A DNA stretch of 64,000 nt from Capsaspora owczarzaki ATCC 30864 (lineage: Eukaryota; Opisthokonta; Filasterea). The notes under the pieces are model-generated. The model was not told the DNA's origin, searched no databases, and was given only the letters and a program-made list of their open reading frames with translations. Position 1 is the first letter of the stretch, and each line of letters opens with the position of its first letter. The position numbers and the translations under genes were made by a program. Of this stretch, positions 1-11,900 are shown one piece after another. Where the stretch lies: assembly GCF_000151315.2 (NCBI RefSeq), contig NW_011887294.1:1085862-1149861 (forward strand), read 5' to 3'.

Positions 1-992
1 CACCACCAAAAATGCAAGATCTTCTTCTATTGCCAGACACTCGACGACAGAGGTGTGGGGGCGGGGGTGGGGGTGGGGAGGCTTTGCGCGTGCTGATGAA
101 AGGGGGGAGAAGCAGCTTTGGTCAGCCTTCGCCTGTTTCAGCAGCCAATCCAGCTATGCTCCTGTCGGAATAGTACTAGCATGCTTCTGATGGAATGGGT
201 GCTCGGTCGCGGGACGTGGGGGTGATGCAAAAACCAGTGGATTCAGTCTCAAATTTTGAGATCAGTGGACGTTGTCATGAGCCAATTCTCTTCCCTCCTT
301 CCCTCTTCTCCAGAGCTGGCTGCAAGGTCACAGGTAATCGTGGATAGTGTAATTACTGCCCTGCTACAAAAGAAACGCTCTTCCGTATCAGTTTGCCAAT
401 AAAAAAGCTCGCTTTTGGTTGGTTTTGGTTACATTTCAATTCACCCACTTCGAAGCTCATGAATCCAACTACAAAATCAGGATAATCAGAACAAACTCAA
501 TGCAGTACAAATGAAGATGTGCAACGTCACAGCTCACTCTTTCTGCAGTGTTGTGACGTAGGTTTGGTTTGTTCACAACATCTCAAAACGAAACAAAACA
601 ACCAATCTCGTTCAATCTCGTTCAAGATCAGCCGTTGCTTGCTTCTGAGGGCCGCTGTTGGGCTGTCGTCCCAACAACTTTGGAGGGCAGCTGGTGGACT
701 GTCGGTTCACCAAACGCGAAGCTGAGGTGGGGAGAGGACGGGAGGGAGGGAGGACTGTCCGATTGTAATGCGTGAAGCTTGTGACTTCCAAACAGCATCA
801 ACAAACGGATCAAACAGCTTGTGCCTTGGGGCATGGTGGGGCATGGCTGCTGCTGCTGCGGATGGTGGAGTGACAAATAGAATCGTCTGCAAAGTTGCTC
901 AGTGCAGCAGCAGCGATCAGAGACTGATGAGCAGGGTCGAAAACACTCAGAGAATCCTCTCATATGTTGTGATTGTTGTGTTCAGGTTTGCC
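1..992. other. Upstream stretch without a supported gene
   Basis: I see no convincing coding sequence here. The open frames are short and lack family motifs. The stretch holds a G-rich run near 55-82. The in-frame ATG at 768 lies upstream of the first LRR exon, but its intervening residues look non-coding, so I treat the stretch as flank and 5' region of the Roc-COR gene. Confidence 0.5.
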
Positions 993-3900
993 ATGTCACT
1001 GGATTACGAGGCGATGACGCCAGAACAGCGGAAGTTGTTTGAGCAAGTCAAGAATGCGAGTGGTGAGCTCTAGTAAGAAAGCAAAGACAAAAGACGAAAG
1101 TGCTGAATTATGACACTGACATGCGGCGACAGTTTCCGTTACCGTCACATTGGTGATGTTGAAGCGCAAGCAATCGCTGAAGCACTCAAGGGGAACACAA
1201 AGCTCACCAAGCTCACCAAGCTCCAGTAAGTTGCTTGATCAGCCAGATTCAGACGAGTTCTTTCACTCCATGTCTCGACAGTTTGGGCCGGAATAGGGTT
1301 GGTGACGCTGGCGCTCTTTCTATTTCAGCAGCACTCCAAGAAAATACGACTTTGCAATATCTCATGTAAGCGTTTTCAGTGTTGAGTGCCCACCAACTGC
1401 GCAACTCACTGGGAAATCGTTAGTCTGTGTTTGAATCAGATCGGAGACGCTGGGGCTCTTTCCATCTCAGAAGCACTTCAAAAGAATACGACTTTGCAAA
1501 ATCTAGAGTAAGCGTTTTCAATGTTGAATGCCCAACCGCAGCATTACTCACAGATCAATCGGTAGTTTGACGTACAATCAGATCGGTTATGTGGAGGAAA
1601 CGGTACTGCGCCACAGTATCCATCCAACCTTGAAATTGTAAGTTTTCTGCTTCGTCCGAGATGTTCATTAGCGACTCCATTTGAGCCTCACTTTCCTTCC
1701 ACTTTCAGACACATTGCGAATCAGCATCGATCCGGTTCTGTTCGATGCCAGGAAGTTCGCGTGGTCGTGCTTGGCGATCCTTCAGTCGGCAAGACCTCGC
1801 TTGTTAGGGGAATCGCCGACGGTTACGTGCGACAGACGTTCTCCAACTGGCTCAACATTGCCAATTCCACCGATGGTATTGATATTTCAACAGTCGTTCT
1901 GCGTGAAAAAGGCGAATCCATGATTTTGATCGTTTGGGATTTCGCCGGTCAAGAAGTCTACCTGGTTTCGCACCAGTTCTTTCTTCGTGAACGAACAGTC
2001 TACCTGGTCTTGTTTGACGTGCGTGAAGACTTGTCACTCAATTCGCGCCTTGCCTTTTGGCTCCGCAGCTTGCACGCTTGCGTTCCAAACGCCGATATCA
2101 TTCTTGTTGGAACACACATTGATGATCCGTCATACACTTCGGAGCGGCAGCAAGAGCAAAAACAAAATCTTGCCAATCTGCTCAGCACCCTGAAAGAATC
2201 AAGTGTTTCGTTTAACGTGCGTTCGACCTTCTACATCAACGCGCGGAACTCTACGGGGGCCCCGAGCATGCTGGAACTCAAGACTGCATTGTTTCAAGCC
2301 GGACAAAAGATGCCGTTTACAATCAACTGTTGGATGGCCGATATCTTCAGTTCAGAGACTCGCTACAGAAGCAAGCTAACGAGTTGGCCGCCCAGAACAA
2401 ACCACCCCTCTGTCGATGGCATGAAATGGTCGAGCTTGGCCAGTCACTGCGTCTCAGCGGGCGAGCAATCGATGAATTCATGCAGCTCATGCGTTTTCAA
2501 GGCTGGGTCGTTTTCCATCGTCTCGCCAATTCAGCGACCCCAGACACGTCCAGTGTTCCCGCGCTGCAACCTGCAACTCTCCTTGCTTCGTTGGACGACA
2601 TTGTCATCTTGAACCCTCAATGGTTCACGAAAACAGTCCTGACTGGAGTGATTACGCAGAAACCTCAAGATCGATGGGTCAAGGATGGCATTGTGACTCG
2701 CAAGGATCTGCATCGAAACGCTTGGAAGGGCATCGATTCTGCGATCTGTGATCAGTTTGTGCTGCTCCTTCAGCGATACGAGCTCTTGTACAAGATGAGC
2801 GATGGCGATCAGCCTGGAACCGATTCTTCAAGCGCAGGCACTCGCTATGTCATCCCTTCGTACCTGCCAGCCTACAAATCCGACCCTAGTAAATGGTCTC
2901 TGAAGCATGAAGTTGCCATTGTGATGGAGACAAAGTTTTTGCTGGAGGGATTTTTCTCGAGGCTGGTTGTGCGCTTTCACGAGCGGAAATTCCACTTGAC
3001 GGCGTGGCGAGATGCTGTTCTGGTCAATTACGACGGTCCTCGAGCACTACTCCGTGTTCATCGCAACGCTTCCAGTGTGCGCCTCGAGTTTACCGCTCGC
3101 GGGAAGCATCCAGAGAGGCTGCTTCCAACTCTGATTGAGATATTGGACAGGCTCAGCTCGGATTGGTATCCTGGAATCTCGTGGAAAACCTACCTGCGCT
3201 GCCCCATGCACGAGCCTAATGACAAACCATGCCTGTGGACACTACGACCTCAAGTTCGCGATGCAGTAATCAACAATGAGCAACCTTTATCTTGTTCGCA
3301 CACGCACATCGCGTTTTCAAAGGAGGAATGGCTTCCAGTTCTCAGCTCGCTTTTGCAGCGTCGCTTGAAGGCGGTTTCGCAACCCACACCGGAGGATATC
3401 GAAGCGCTACGGCAACTCGAACCGCAACCGGCACCGGCGAGCGAGATCCAAACAGCAGCCGCGGAAGCTGCATCACTTGTTGCAGCACAACTGATTGCAT
3501 CTGGAAAGCAAACATTGCAGGAAGTTGGTGCGGCGGCCATCCATTCTGTTCGCGAAGTCGAGAAGCAAGTGACTTCCTCTGGAGTGCAGCAGCTTCAAAA
3601 TATTGCCGCTCAGTCAGCGCAGGACTTGCAGCGTTTCAATAGGGCTTTGGATGGCATCATTGGATCGATTCCAAATGCGGTCAAAACTGATCCTGTCGAG
3701 TTTGATCGGCTGATCCAGTCTACAGTTTTGAAGCGCATCGATGAGCTTGCCAAAGCTTTGGATTCGCGGTTCGATGCGGCAGAATCCCTGCACCAGGAGC
3801 AGAGAAACGAAATCGCTCGTTTTTTCACGAGTCAAGTCCAAATGCAGCTGGACTTGCTGGACAAACCATGCCCGTTGTTGTTTGTCGTGGTACCGCCGAC

Positions 3901-4565
3901 CAAGAAGTGGCATTCCAAACTCATGGATCTTTACAAATCAAGCCACACTGCGCACCTGCTATGCGCCCACATGGGTACCAACAGCCAGCCCGAGTGGCAT
4001 CGTATCGACAGTCATCCCGGCTACGAAATTGCCAAGTTTTCAAAGTGGCTGAAAAAGTATGGTTCTCGTGTTCGCAGCCTGCTTGAGTTTGTGCGTCCGT
4101 TCCTGAAAGCAGCCAGTTTGGCTCCTGGTGGACCAGATGTAACGGATGCGGTTGATTCTGCCATTACTGCTTTGGAAGACCCGCTCGAGGCTCTGCCGTA
4201 CTTGCAAAGATTGCTCGACCACGCTGATCAGCAAAAGGGGTTCCAGCGCGAAAGGAAAGCAACCAGCGCCCGCATCTGCTGCTTCCTCAGAAGTCACACA
4301 CTCGTCCCAAGAGGCAGCACGGGAATGGGCTGCTTTCCTATCCAAGAAAGACGAGTACAAGTCCTTTGCCGGTTTGGAGCGAGCTGTTGTGCTCAGCACG
4401 GGCGAGGTTCGTTGGGTCTGTCCGAAGCATGCGCAAGCGCCCATCTATCGCACCAGCTCCATTTCGAGCAGCTCGTCCGCCGGCTCCTCTAGCAATGCGC
4501 CAAGCAGCTCTTCCAGTGGCAACGTTGCTAGCAGCTCTTCCGCGCCATCCACTTCAACACCGTGA
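993..4565 (+). CDS. LRR-Roc-COR GTPase (ROCO family), two apparent frame breaks
   Basis: Exons read as 993-1072, 1133-1225, 1282-1365, 1424-1507, 1566-1637 and 1709-4565, all interrupted in phase 2. Exons 2-5 each encode about one NLR/ribonuclease-inhibitor-type leucine-rich repeat (LxxNxIGDAGALSISEAL pattern). The last exon starts with a Roc GTPase domain: P-loop GDPSVGKTSL near residue 159, DFAGQE as switch II, and a GTHID guanine-specificity motif. A COR domain and a C-terminal module containing LLFVVVPP and GYEIAKFSKWLKKYG follow. No kinase domain is visible. The frame changes near 2300-2330, at the Roc/COR junction just after GQKMP, and again near 4198-4260. The first break looks like one missing base in a short T run. 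The second could be an extra base or a 49-nt intron (4198-4246). ROCO proteins are GTP-dependent dimeric signalling scaffolds. Whether this copy is intact is unresolved. Confidence 0.8.
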
Positions 4566-5777
4566 TGCAGGCACGTCGTGTTTTGTCTTCACTCGCCGTC
4601 AAGATTGTGCTTTTATGTCTGATTCTTTTATTGTGTGCATGCGTTGATGTTCAATATTTCCGAATTCGATGCCAAATTCGAACAACACAACATTCAGTCC
4701 TTAATTTTGAACTTCGTGAGTTGGTATATTCTTTTTGTTTCATTTAAAAGCTGCCCATTTTATACTCTTTTCATACTGTTTTTTTTTTCTTCTTCTTAAT
4801 TTCGTTACTGATGATCCAACGGGCATTTGTCTGAACTGGCTCTTTGCTGAGCCAGCGATGACGCTAAAACACCGGCTACCACAAAGATAGCACGCATTAT
4901 GGGTTTGCATGGCCTGTCCTCTCCGGAGGGCTGGCGGGCAGAGTGACTGGGCGTCTTGCCTTGGTCCAATGCTGCCCGTCTCGTTTGCCGTGCGAGCTCG
5001 CGTGCGCCCCTTCTGAAACCCTTCTCCTTCTCCTTCTCCTTCTCCTTCTTGTTCTCGTTCTGTGACGTTGTTCATTGTCATCGTTCTCGTCGTTGCTCAC
5101 TCTCCTCTCCTTTGATCTCCAATAGAACAAAAGCAGTCAAAAACACATGGTCGACCGCGTGGTTTGACTTTTTTTCTTTTTTTCTTTCGTCTTTCTTTGA
5201 TTTCCAAGATTCCCATCCCAGACGACGAGATCCAAATCCAGATCCAGACTGCTGTCCGCGTCATGTCATCATGGAGGCGTGAGGGCAATGGTTGGATTCC
5301 GACGAAGCTCGCTTTCGTGGATTCCATCCGATCCAGCTGCTCGATGCACTGCCCCACACGTCTGATGTAGTCGGAAAGCTGAGCTTCTTGCTGCTTACGG
5401 CACAAAAGTCGACTTCCTAGCGGGGGGAGGGGGAGGGGGCTGGCGGGCGTTCAAGGAGGCTTTAAACGGTAAGTTGCCGCTTTGTACAAGCCAAAAGATC
5501 ATCCAGTGCATGATCTCTGCAATGACAATGGCAGCGTTGCGTTCCGTCTCCAGAGTTGTCGAGTACACGGTAGTATTTCGAACAGTGCTGGCCTGGCTTG
5601 ATTGGCAGATTGGCAGCAATTCTCCAGTACTTGGTTCTGATCCAAATACACTCGCTTATTGTCATTCATCCCTTGATTCAATACCATTGTAATTTCAAGT
5701 CATGCACACTCCTCTTCCTTTCTTCATACTACAGTACTGTCAACGTTGACATCACTTTGTTGGTTTTGGAAAGCAAA
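4566..5777. other. Intergenic stretch and RAB18 5' untranslated region
   Basis: It holds the 3' flank of the Roc-COR gene, a TTCTCC repeat, and a likely 5'UTR intron of RAB18. That intron has a strong GTAAGT donor at 5469 and a CTACAG acceptor ending at 5734. No gene is supported, although some minus-strand frames look superficially coding (see rejected items). Confidence 0.5.
5020..5049 (+). repeat. Hexanucleotide TTCTCC tandem repeat
   Basis: About five head-to-tail copies of CTTCTC/TTCTCC are visible in the RAB18 upstream region. Confidence 0.85.
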
Positions 5778-7088
5778 ATGGCTGCAGCGTCACCACGCGA
5801 GACGACCTTCAAGCTGCTGCTTGTCGGCGAATCCAACACTGGCAAATCGAGCTTGATAATGCGCTTCACTGACAATGTGTTTGACGAGGACTTGAGTGCC
5901 ACCATCGGTAGGTCTCCAGCCGGTTGTGCTTCGGAGCGTCATCAGTTCAAAGCTGCAATGGGGTTTCTCCCCCCCCCCCCGTCATCCAGTTGGACACTCC
6001 CCCGCTCCTTCAATAGCATAGCGTCTGTGTCATTGCAGTGAAGTGCTTCTTGGTCTTCCGTGGAAGGCCAGAGTGAAGTTTGAGAGAGAGTCGATCAGCT
6101 CGTCCTCTACGCTGCATCACTTCACTCTTACAGCACTATCACCGCACCCTATCACAGTCCTCGCTTATACTTGAACCGAATGTTCATTCACTCGACGGCG
6201 CCCCTGCTGGCAAACAACCGCGGACTTGCGCTTTGTTCCACTGTTTTCCACCAACTACTCGCTCATACGCGTCCCCGCTTTGTCGTTTGCTCATAGGCGT
6301 CGATTTCAAGGTCAAGCAAATGTTTCTCAATGACACCACCATCAAGCTAACCATCTGGGTATGGTCTCGTTTTTGTTATCACGAAAGCGAAACATTTGTT
6401 TGTTCGATTCACAACTCACACTCTTTGTACAATGTTCATGCTGTGATCAGGATACGGCTGGACAAGAGCGGTTCCGCACTCTGACAAGCAGCTTCTATCG
6501 CGGTGCTCACGGTGTTATTTTCGGTGCGTGCATGTTATCTCAACGCAGTCAAATGCAACGAATGATTTTTTTTTTGGGCGTTTTTTTTTTTCCCGTTCGC
6601 TCACACTGCTCCTATCTTGATCTTTCCCGTTCCTTGGAGCAGTCTACGACGTAACCCGCCGCGAAACATTTGACACGGCGCTGGATACATGGCTCACAGA
6701 GGTCGACACGTACGCGACAAACGATGTCGTGAAAATGCTCATTGGCAACAAGATTGATCAGGTATCGCACCGACTTCTTCACTCTGCTGTGCCACTCGTT
6801 GTGGAATTTGATTTCTCACCCACCACCCTTCCCCTCCCCAACACCCATCTTCAGACCGAGGAGCGTCAAGTGTCGCGCGCAGAGGGACTGGCGTTTGCTC
6901 AGCGACATTCAATGCTCTTTATCGAATGCAGCGCCCGAACGCGTGTCGGTGTCGAGCAGGCATTTGAGGAGCTGGTCCAGAAGATGTACGACACACCTGC
7001 ATTGTGGCGCACCGGCCCAACAAACAATGTGCAGCTGGGAGGCGCAGAAGAAGCTCCCGCCCTGGACCAAGGCTGCGGTTATTGCTAG
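5778..7088 (+). CDS. RAB18: Rab18 small GTPase
   Basis: Five exons: 5778-5907, 6297-6358, 6451-6523, 6643-6761 and 6855-7088, giving about 205 residues, the usual Rab length. Visible G motifs are GESNTGKSS (P-loop), the [10 protein letters not shown] effector region, [13 protein letters not shown] (switch II), GNKID and ECSAR. The segments [24 protein letters not shown] and [10 protein letters not shown] match RAB18 more closely than RAB1 or RAB8. The C-terminus is CGYC, a di-cysteine prenylation signal. Rab18 cycles between GDP and GTP on ER and lipid-droplet membranes and controls ER structure and lipid traffic. A 5'UTR intron (5469-5734) probably precedes the start codon. Its 3' end converges on the minus-strand Fe-S gene. 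Confidence 0.93.
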
Positions 7089-7477
7089 AAGTTTTCCACG
7101 ATTTTCAAATTGCATGGTCTTCTGTTTTGTATTATTACAAGTGCTTGGATATTGTTTCCGACGGCCGTACACGTTCCCCAAGACAAATTCCAATTCAGAC
7201 AAGCCAAAAACAACCATTTTTTTACATTCAACATTTCAACACCTTTATTGGCACCAGCTCACTGAACGTAACCATGCAAACGCGCAGCCAACATAGTGCA
7301 CATTTCACTCAATGTTTGCAACTGAAGGCGAAGCATCTGTTGGAGGCGAATGACCTGATACCGACAAAACAAAAAGTGACAACCAAAAACAACAACAACA
7401 AAAAAAAAATCCCACACAGGCTATCAGCTCCACACTCCAAACACCACAGCCCCCTCGCGAACGGTACACACACGAGC
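7089..7477. other. Convergent 3' flanks
   Basis: This is the space between the RAB18 stop and the stop of the minus-strand sucrase/ferredoxin-like gene. It is A/T-rich and holds the two 3'UTRs. I see nothing else. Confidence 0.6.
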
Positions 7478-8605
7478 TTAAAGCGTAAGCTCGGTGCCAC
7501 CGCCAATTCGACCACGGAAGTTCTTGGATATCAACTCTGGTTGGTGCTCGAGGTAGGCGTCAATCAACTTGTCGGCATTTCGCCCCGAAAGCATGCCGTA
7601 CCAGTCTCCTGGCGGATAGACGACAACGACGCCCGCATACTTGTGGCCGCCGAGATGCGAGCTGCCGCGCACAGCGATCGTGTCGTCGCCAATGGATCGC
7701 TCGGCCATCAGCTCGGCCAGCTTGTCCATCACCTGGGGACCAGAGCGTCCGCATCGTGCGTCGCGCGTGCCGTGTGTGCAAACCAGCACGAGATAGCGCT
7801 TGTCCACGGGTTCGTGGGGAATGTTCTGCGCAACCACACCGCGAACCACCTGGTACTCGACAAATTCGGGAATCTGCTCAATCGTGACTCCAAGGTACCG
7901 TATCCCTTCCGGATAGACAATGACATCCGTGCCAAAGTCGCCCTTTGTGAGCTCGCTGCACGCAGTGACGAGCGGCACGCTCTGGCGGCCCTCCGACGAT
8001 GCATCGGCAGTGACGTTCGCGGTGGTGCTTGTTGTCGTCGATGATGCGGTGGAGATGGTGGACGTCGACTGGGTCACGTCATCCGCCTGAGCAGACTTGG
8101 TCGATGCACTAGCATTCAATGGCAAGCCGACTGCGTCACCATCGCTGCCTGGTGCTGATTGAGGTGGTGCTGGTGCCGCTGCGATTGCGCCGCTTTGCTT
8201 TGCTGCTGACACGTCTGCCGACGAGCTCGACTTGGACGCGGCTGCCTCGCCTGCGCCGGCCTTGGCCTGCTTCTTCTCTTGCTTGGCGAGCTTCTTGGCG
8301 GCCTCGCGCGCGAGCTCGACCAGGCCCGGTTTGGCCAAGTCGTCCGAGCGCTTGGAAATCTCCGCGTCGAGCGCCTGAGCAAAGCTGCCGCTCTGCTTGT
8401 GGATCTTGGAGACCCAGTCGAGCTGGCCGTCGCACAGAATGATGTGGCGATGGTAGGTCTTGATCGACGAGAGCAGCTTTGGGTTGTACTCGAGCTCGGG
8501 CTTTGGCTCGACGCAGCCGCCTTCCGCCGCAGTCTTGCCGCACTCGCACGTCTCCTCGACCGGCGGGCGCGGCGACTGCTCTTCTGAGGACAGTGTGCCA
8601 CCCAT
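7478..8605 (-). CDS. Sucrase/ferredoxin-like thioredoxin-fold Fe-S protein (Apd1/Aim32-type)
   Basis: Single exon, 375 residues. The N-terminal third contains HIILCDGQLDW and KIHKQSGSFAQAL, matching the first half of the Suc_Fer-like domain. A lysine/alanine-rich and Ser/Thr-rich low-complexity linker of about 100 residues interrupts it. The C-terminal half has the diagnostic CTHGTRDARCG near residue 276 and SHLGGHKYAG near residue 316. In yeast Apd1 and Aim32, cysteine and histidine residues of these motifs ligate a [2Fe-2S] cluster in a thioredoxin-like fold. The C-x-H and HxGGH residues are present, so cluster binding is likely. The cellular role is poorly defined; in yeast it is redox-related. 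The linker is unusually long for the family. Confidence 0.85.
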   Translation of the reverse strand: MGGTLSSEEQSPRPPVEETCECGKTAAEGGCVEPKPELEYNPKLLSSIKTYHRHIILCDGQLDWVSKIHKQSGSFAQALDAEISKRSDDLAKPGLVELAREAAKKLAKQEKKQAKAGAGEAAASKSSSSADVSAAKQSGAIAAAPAPPQSAPGSDGDAVGLPLNASASTKSAQADDVTQSTSTISTASSTTTSTTANVTADASSEGRQSVPLVTACSELTKGDFGTDVIVYPEGIRYLGVTIEQIPEFVEYQVVRGVVAQNIPHEPVDKRYLVLVCTHGTRDARCGRSGPQVMDKLAELMAERSIGDDTIAVRGSSHLGGHKYAGVVVVYPPGDWYGMLSGRNADKLIDAYLEHQPELISKNFRGRIGGGTELTL

Positions 8606-8940
8606 GCCAGCGTCAAAATGACAACGAGATATGCAGTTCTAAAAAATGAAAGTGAAGAAAAGCCTCCGAGTTAAGTTCCACTAGGATTGAAGTGGATTGC
8701 GTGGACGGTTTCAAATTGGAAACTGACTGAGTTTGCGTTTTTTTTTTTGCTCGGAGTGGAAATAATCAAAGTCCAAAAGAATCATGAGCATGAGCAGCAC
8801 GAGTTGACAATCGCCGATCTGGAGTATGAAAAAGAACGTGTGGATTGCGAAGGGAACAAACTCAAAAAGTAGACTCAAAAGAACAATGCATGCAACGCTC
8901 AAAGCAAAACAACAAAACGGATCAGACAACAGCCAGTACG
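8606..8940. other. Spacer between two minus-strand genes
   Basis: The 5' flank of the Fe-S gene and the 3' flank of the SAM-RA-PH-CH gene. Only short open frames and A/T-rich sequence are seen. Confidence 0.5.
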
Positions 8941-11900
8941 TTAGGAATACTGGGACATAATGATGCCAAACATGTTGGCAGTTTCCTTAGCGATACCCTT
9001 CTCAAGAGCTACGATTGAACAAACAACAAACAACAAACGCGCGACCACCGTCAGATCATCACGCAGACACGAATACGTTCTCTTGTACGAGCACAAAACT
9101 TACCCTCTACATCCAGGTCGTCGGTGTCCAAGCCCAAGGACTCCATGAAAACGACCAAAGCACCCCAATTTTCACGAAAATCGATCGGGAAGGAGGGACT
9201 CCTGTTATACTTTGGTGCTGCCATGCCCGAAGCGTTCTAAACAGGAAACAAAAAACCCCAAACAGAGCAAAAGGGGTGAGCACAAAAAGAATGTCGAGCG
9301 CAGAAAACACACACAAACCACAACAAGAAAGCCGCACCTCTAGAGCCTGCAGCATGACAACGCCGTTTGCAATGGTAGAGTAGAGGTTTGAAATCGGAGC
9401 AGCGCTTGGGCAGTGCTTGATGAGCCAGTTGATGTAGCGTTGTTGCTATCAGGCACCCCCCAAATACAAACAAATCAGCAAAAGAACGCCATGAGTGAAC
9501 AGGTGCACTTTTGTGCAAAAAAATCGCACAATCCTCAAAAGCATCAAAAACCAATTCTTTACCGCTTGTGCAGCATCATTGCCACCACCAGCAGTCTTGT
9601 AGCGGGCTGCGGCGGCGCGATTGGGCGGAGGAGACTGCGGGGGAGAGGTGGGAGGCGAGGTGGCGGGTTGGGTCTGCGGCTGCGCAGCCGTCGCACCGCC
9701 CTTGTTCATTCCGCCCATGATTGCAGAGGCAAGAGCTGCATTCTGAGCACTCGCTGCACCATGCCGAGCACGACTGGGCGGCGACGTTGGTGCCGGAGGA
9801 GTCGGTTTGGCAGCCTTCGGCGGCAGCGTTGGCGGAGCATCCTCGGCAGCGGCAGGAGGACGCGGGCCAACGGTATCATAAATGCTCGCGGCTTCTGGCG
9901 AAGGGAGCATGGGCTTGCGCGCTCCAGGTTTGGGAGGGAGGATTGGCGGCGGGGCTTCCGCATTGGCCGGCCTTGGCAGCACAGAGTACATGTTGCTTTC
10001 GTCGTCTTGTGGCGCAGTGTTTTTCAGAGGTCTGGCAGGCAACTCGGGAGTATCTGAATGGTCCGTCGCAGGCTTGGGAGCACTCATGCCGGACATTCCG
10101 GGCAACGCAAACTTGGGCACAGCCTTTGGCTTGGGTGGAGCCGCTTCGCTCGAGAACGCGTTCGCGCCGCTGGGGCCGAGGCCAGCAGGAAGCGAGTGAT
10201 CATAGTCGCTCGAACCGAGAGCTAGGTTGGAATCCAGCGAGTTTTTGCGCTTGACGGCAACGTCCGAGTCAAGACCAACAGTCCTCAACTCGTCCATGGA
10301 TCCGAGGCGGCTGGAGCTGATGCTTCCAGCGCTTGCCGGTGCTACAGGAGCCGGCTTTTTCGCAGGGCCAAGCATGGCGAGCATATCGGCTGGCAGAGCG
10401 TTCGACTCGGAGGACTAAGAGGGCAAAACCTCGCCAAGTGAGAAAACGAATGTTTCCACCAGTTCTCCCCGTCGTCTCTTATGCTACATACCGTCGCCAG
10501 ATTCAGAGATGAAAAGTTTGCTTGGATGGCGTCATCAAACTGCGGCAGAGGAGAGCGGAGGAGCAGTCAGACGAAGGCAGTCACGAAAATTCTAACCCCC
10601 CCCAAAAAAAAACAGGCTACCATGACCTTACCCGAGCAACGCGAATGGCTGCCATCCACAGATTGAAGCTCTCTTCAGTGTCAAAGCAAATGCTCTTCAC
10701 GTCATCGAGCGACCGGTACTCTCCAGCAGGCCTCAAGCACAGACAATAGTCCGTCGGTGCTTTCAAGAACTTGCGGTGGTTGTTGCCCACGCACAGCTCG
10801 TGATCGACAAATGACACAAAGCTCGTCAAATCGCGCGAAGTCTGCAAGAGGAAATGAGGAAGAGGTGAACAAAAAAAGGAACAAAAGCGTCATGAGAACA
10901 CAGACTGTACCAGCACATTCGATGTTCTATTCACCCCCAATCTTACCTTGGAGTCGCTCTTGCGAACGTAAATGCCAGAAAGGCGAAGCACCACAGACTT
11001 TTTCTTCCAGCCTTGAAACTGGTCCTTGAGTTTGCCCAGATTGAGGCTTTTGGCGGAAATGGCCGACGAGCTTTTGCGAACGTTCAAAATGGCCTCTAGT
11101 TCAATGACAGGTGGTGCCCAGCTCTATCACCACCGTCAAGCACAAATGATTCCGACAAGGATGGACAATGTAAGTTCACAGCATTGCACAAGCATCCATC
11201 ATCCAGCCGCTCGGAGCAAAAAAAACAAAAAACCAAACTCACCGTCATCGGCGAAATAATGCGATACTTGTCAGGAATGTTGCGCAAGACCCAAATGTTG
11301 TCCGACTCTCGTCCCCACTTCTGTTGCACTTCAATGACCTTCTCGTGGTCTTCCAGCATTCGATCCAAGTGCAGCTTGGGGGTGTTTTCGACAAGGCTCC
11401 AAGTAGCGCTCTCCTCGAGTCGGTTCTTTTGGACAATAATCTGACACACTTGCCGAGCAGTCATGGTCGAATCGACGGCCACAGTCTTTGCGTTGCCACC
11501 GTCCATGTAGACTTTGATAACGAGCTGCGCGCGTTCAAGCGACAATCAGAGTGAATGGTCATGGTAGAAGCACACCGCAAGACCAATTCCACAAGAGACC
11601 AAGACGAATGATTGCGTCGTTGCACTCATGCAAGCAACACCAAACAAAATGCACACTCGTGCCTACCTTGACAATGCTGGCCTCAGCCATCTTTTGCATG
11701 GCAATCTTGATCTTTTCTTCCTTTCGCACCCGTGCCTCCTCCGCGGTCAGTTCCATCGTGGCTCGGCGTCGCCACGCAGCATCAGGAGACATGTCGACTG
11801 GAGAGGCGACGGCTAGCTTGCTGGCCACACTTCCGGATTGCGCTGCGGCAGCTGCTGGCTTGGAAGGCGTGTAGCCAATGTCGAGGTCTTCCAGCAGAGC

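Noticed and set aside
4740-4910. Minus-strand signal-peptide-like start (MRAIFVVAGVLASS)
   Set aside because: It ends within about 30 residues, no continuing exon was found, and it would run into the 3' flank of the Roc-COR gene.
5097-5665. Minus-strand frames with coding-like runs upstream of RAB18 (for example a helical KQQEAQLSDYIRRVGQC stretch)
   Set aside because: Two different frames look equally plausible, no consistent start or phase-matched splice could be assembled, and the plus strand has a strong GTAAGT donor and acceptor marking a RAB18 5'UTR intron there.
7004-8044. 346-residue plus-strand frame
   Set aside because: It crosses the RAB18 3'UTR and runs antisense to the Fe-S protein exon. 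No motif.
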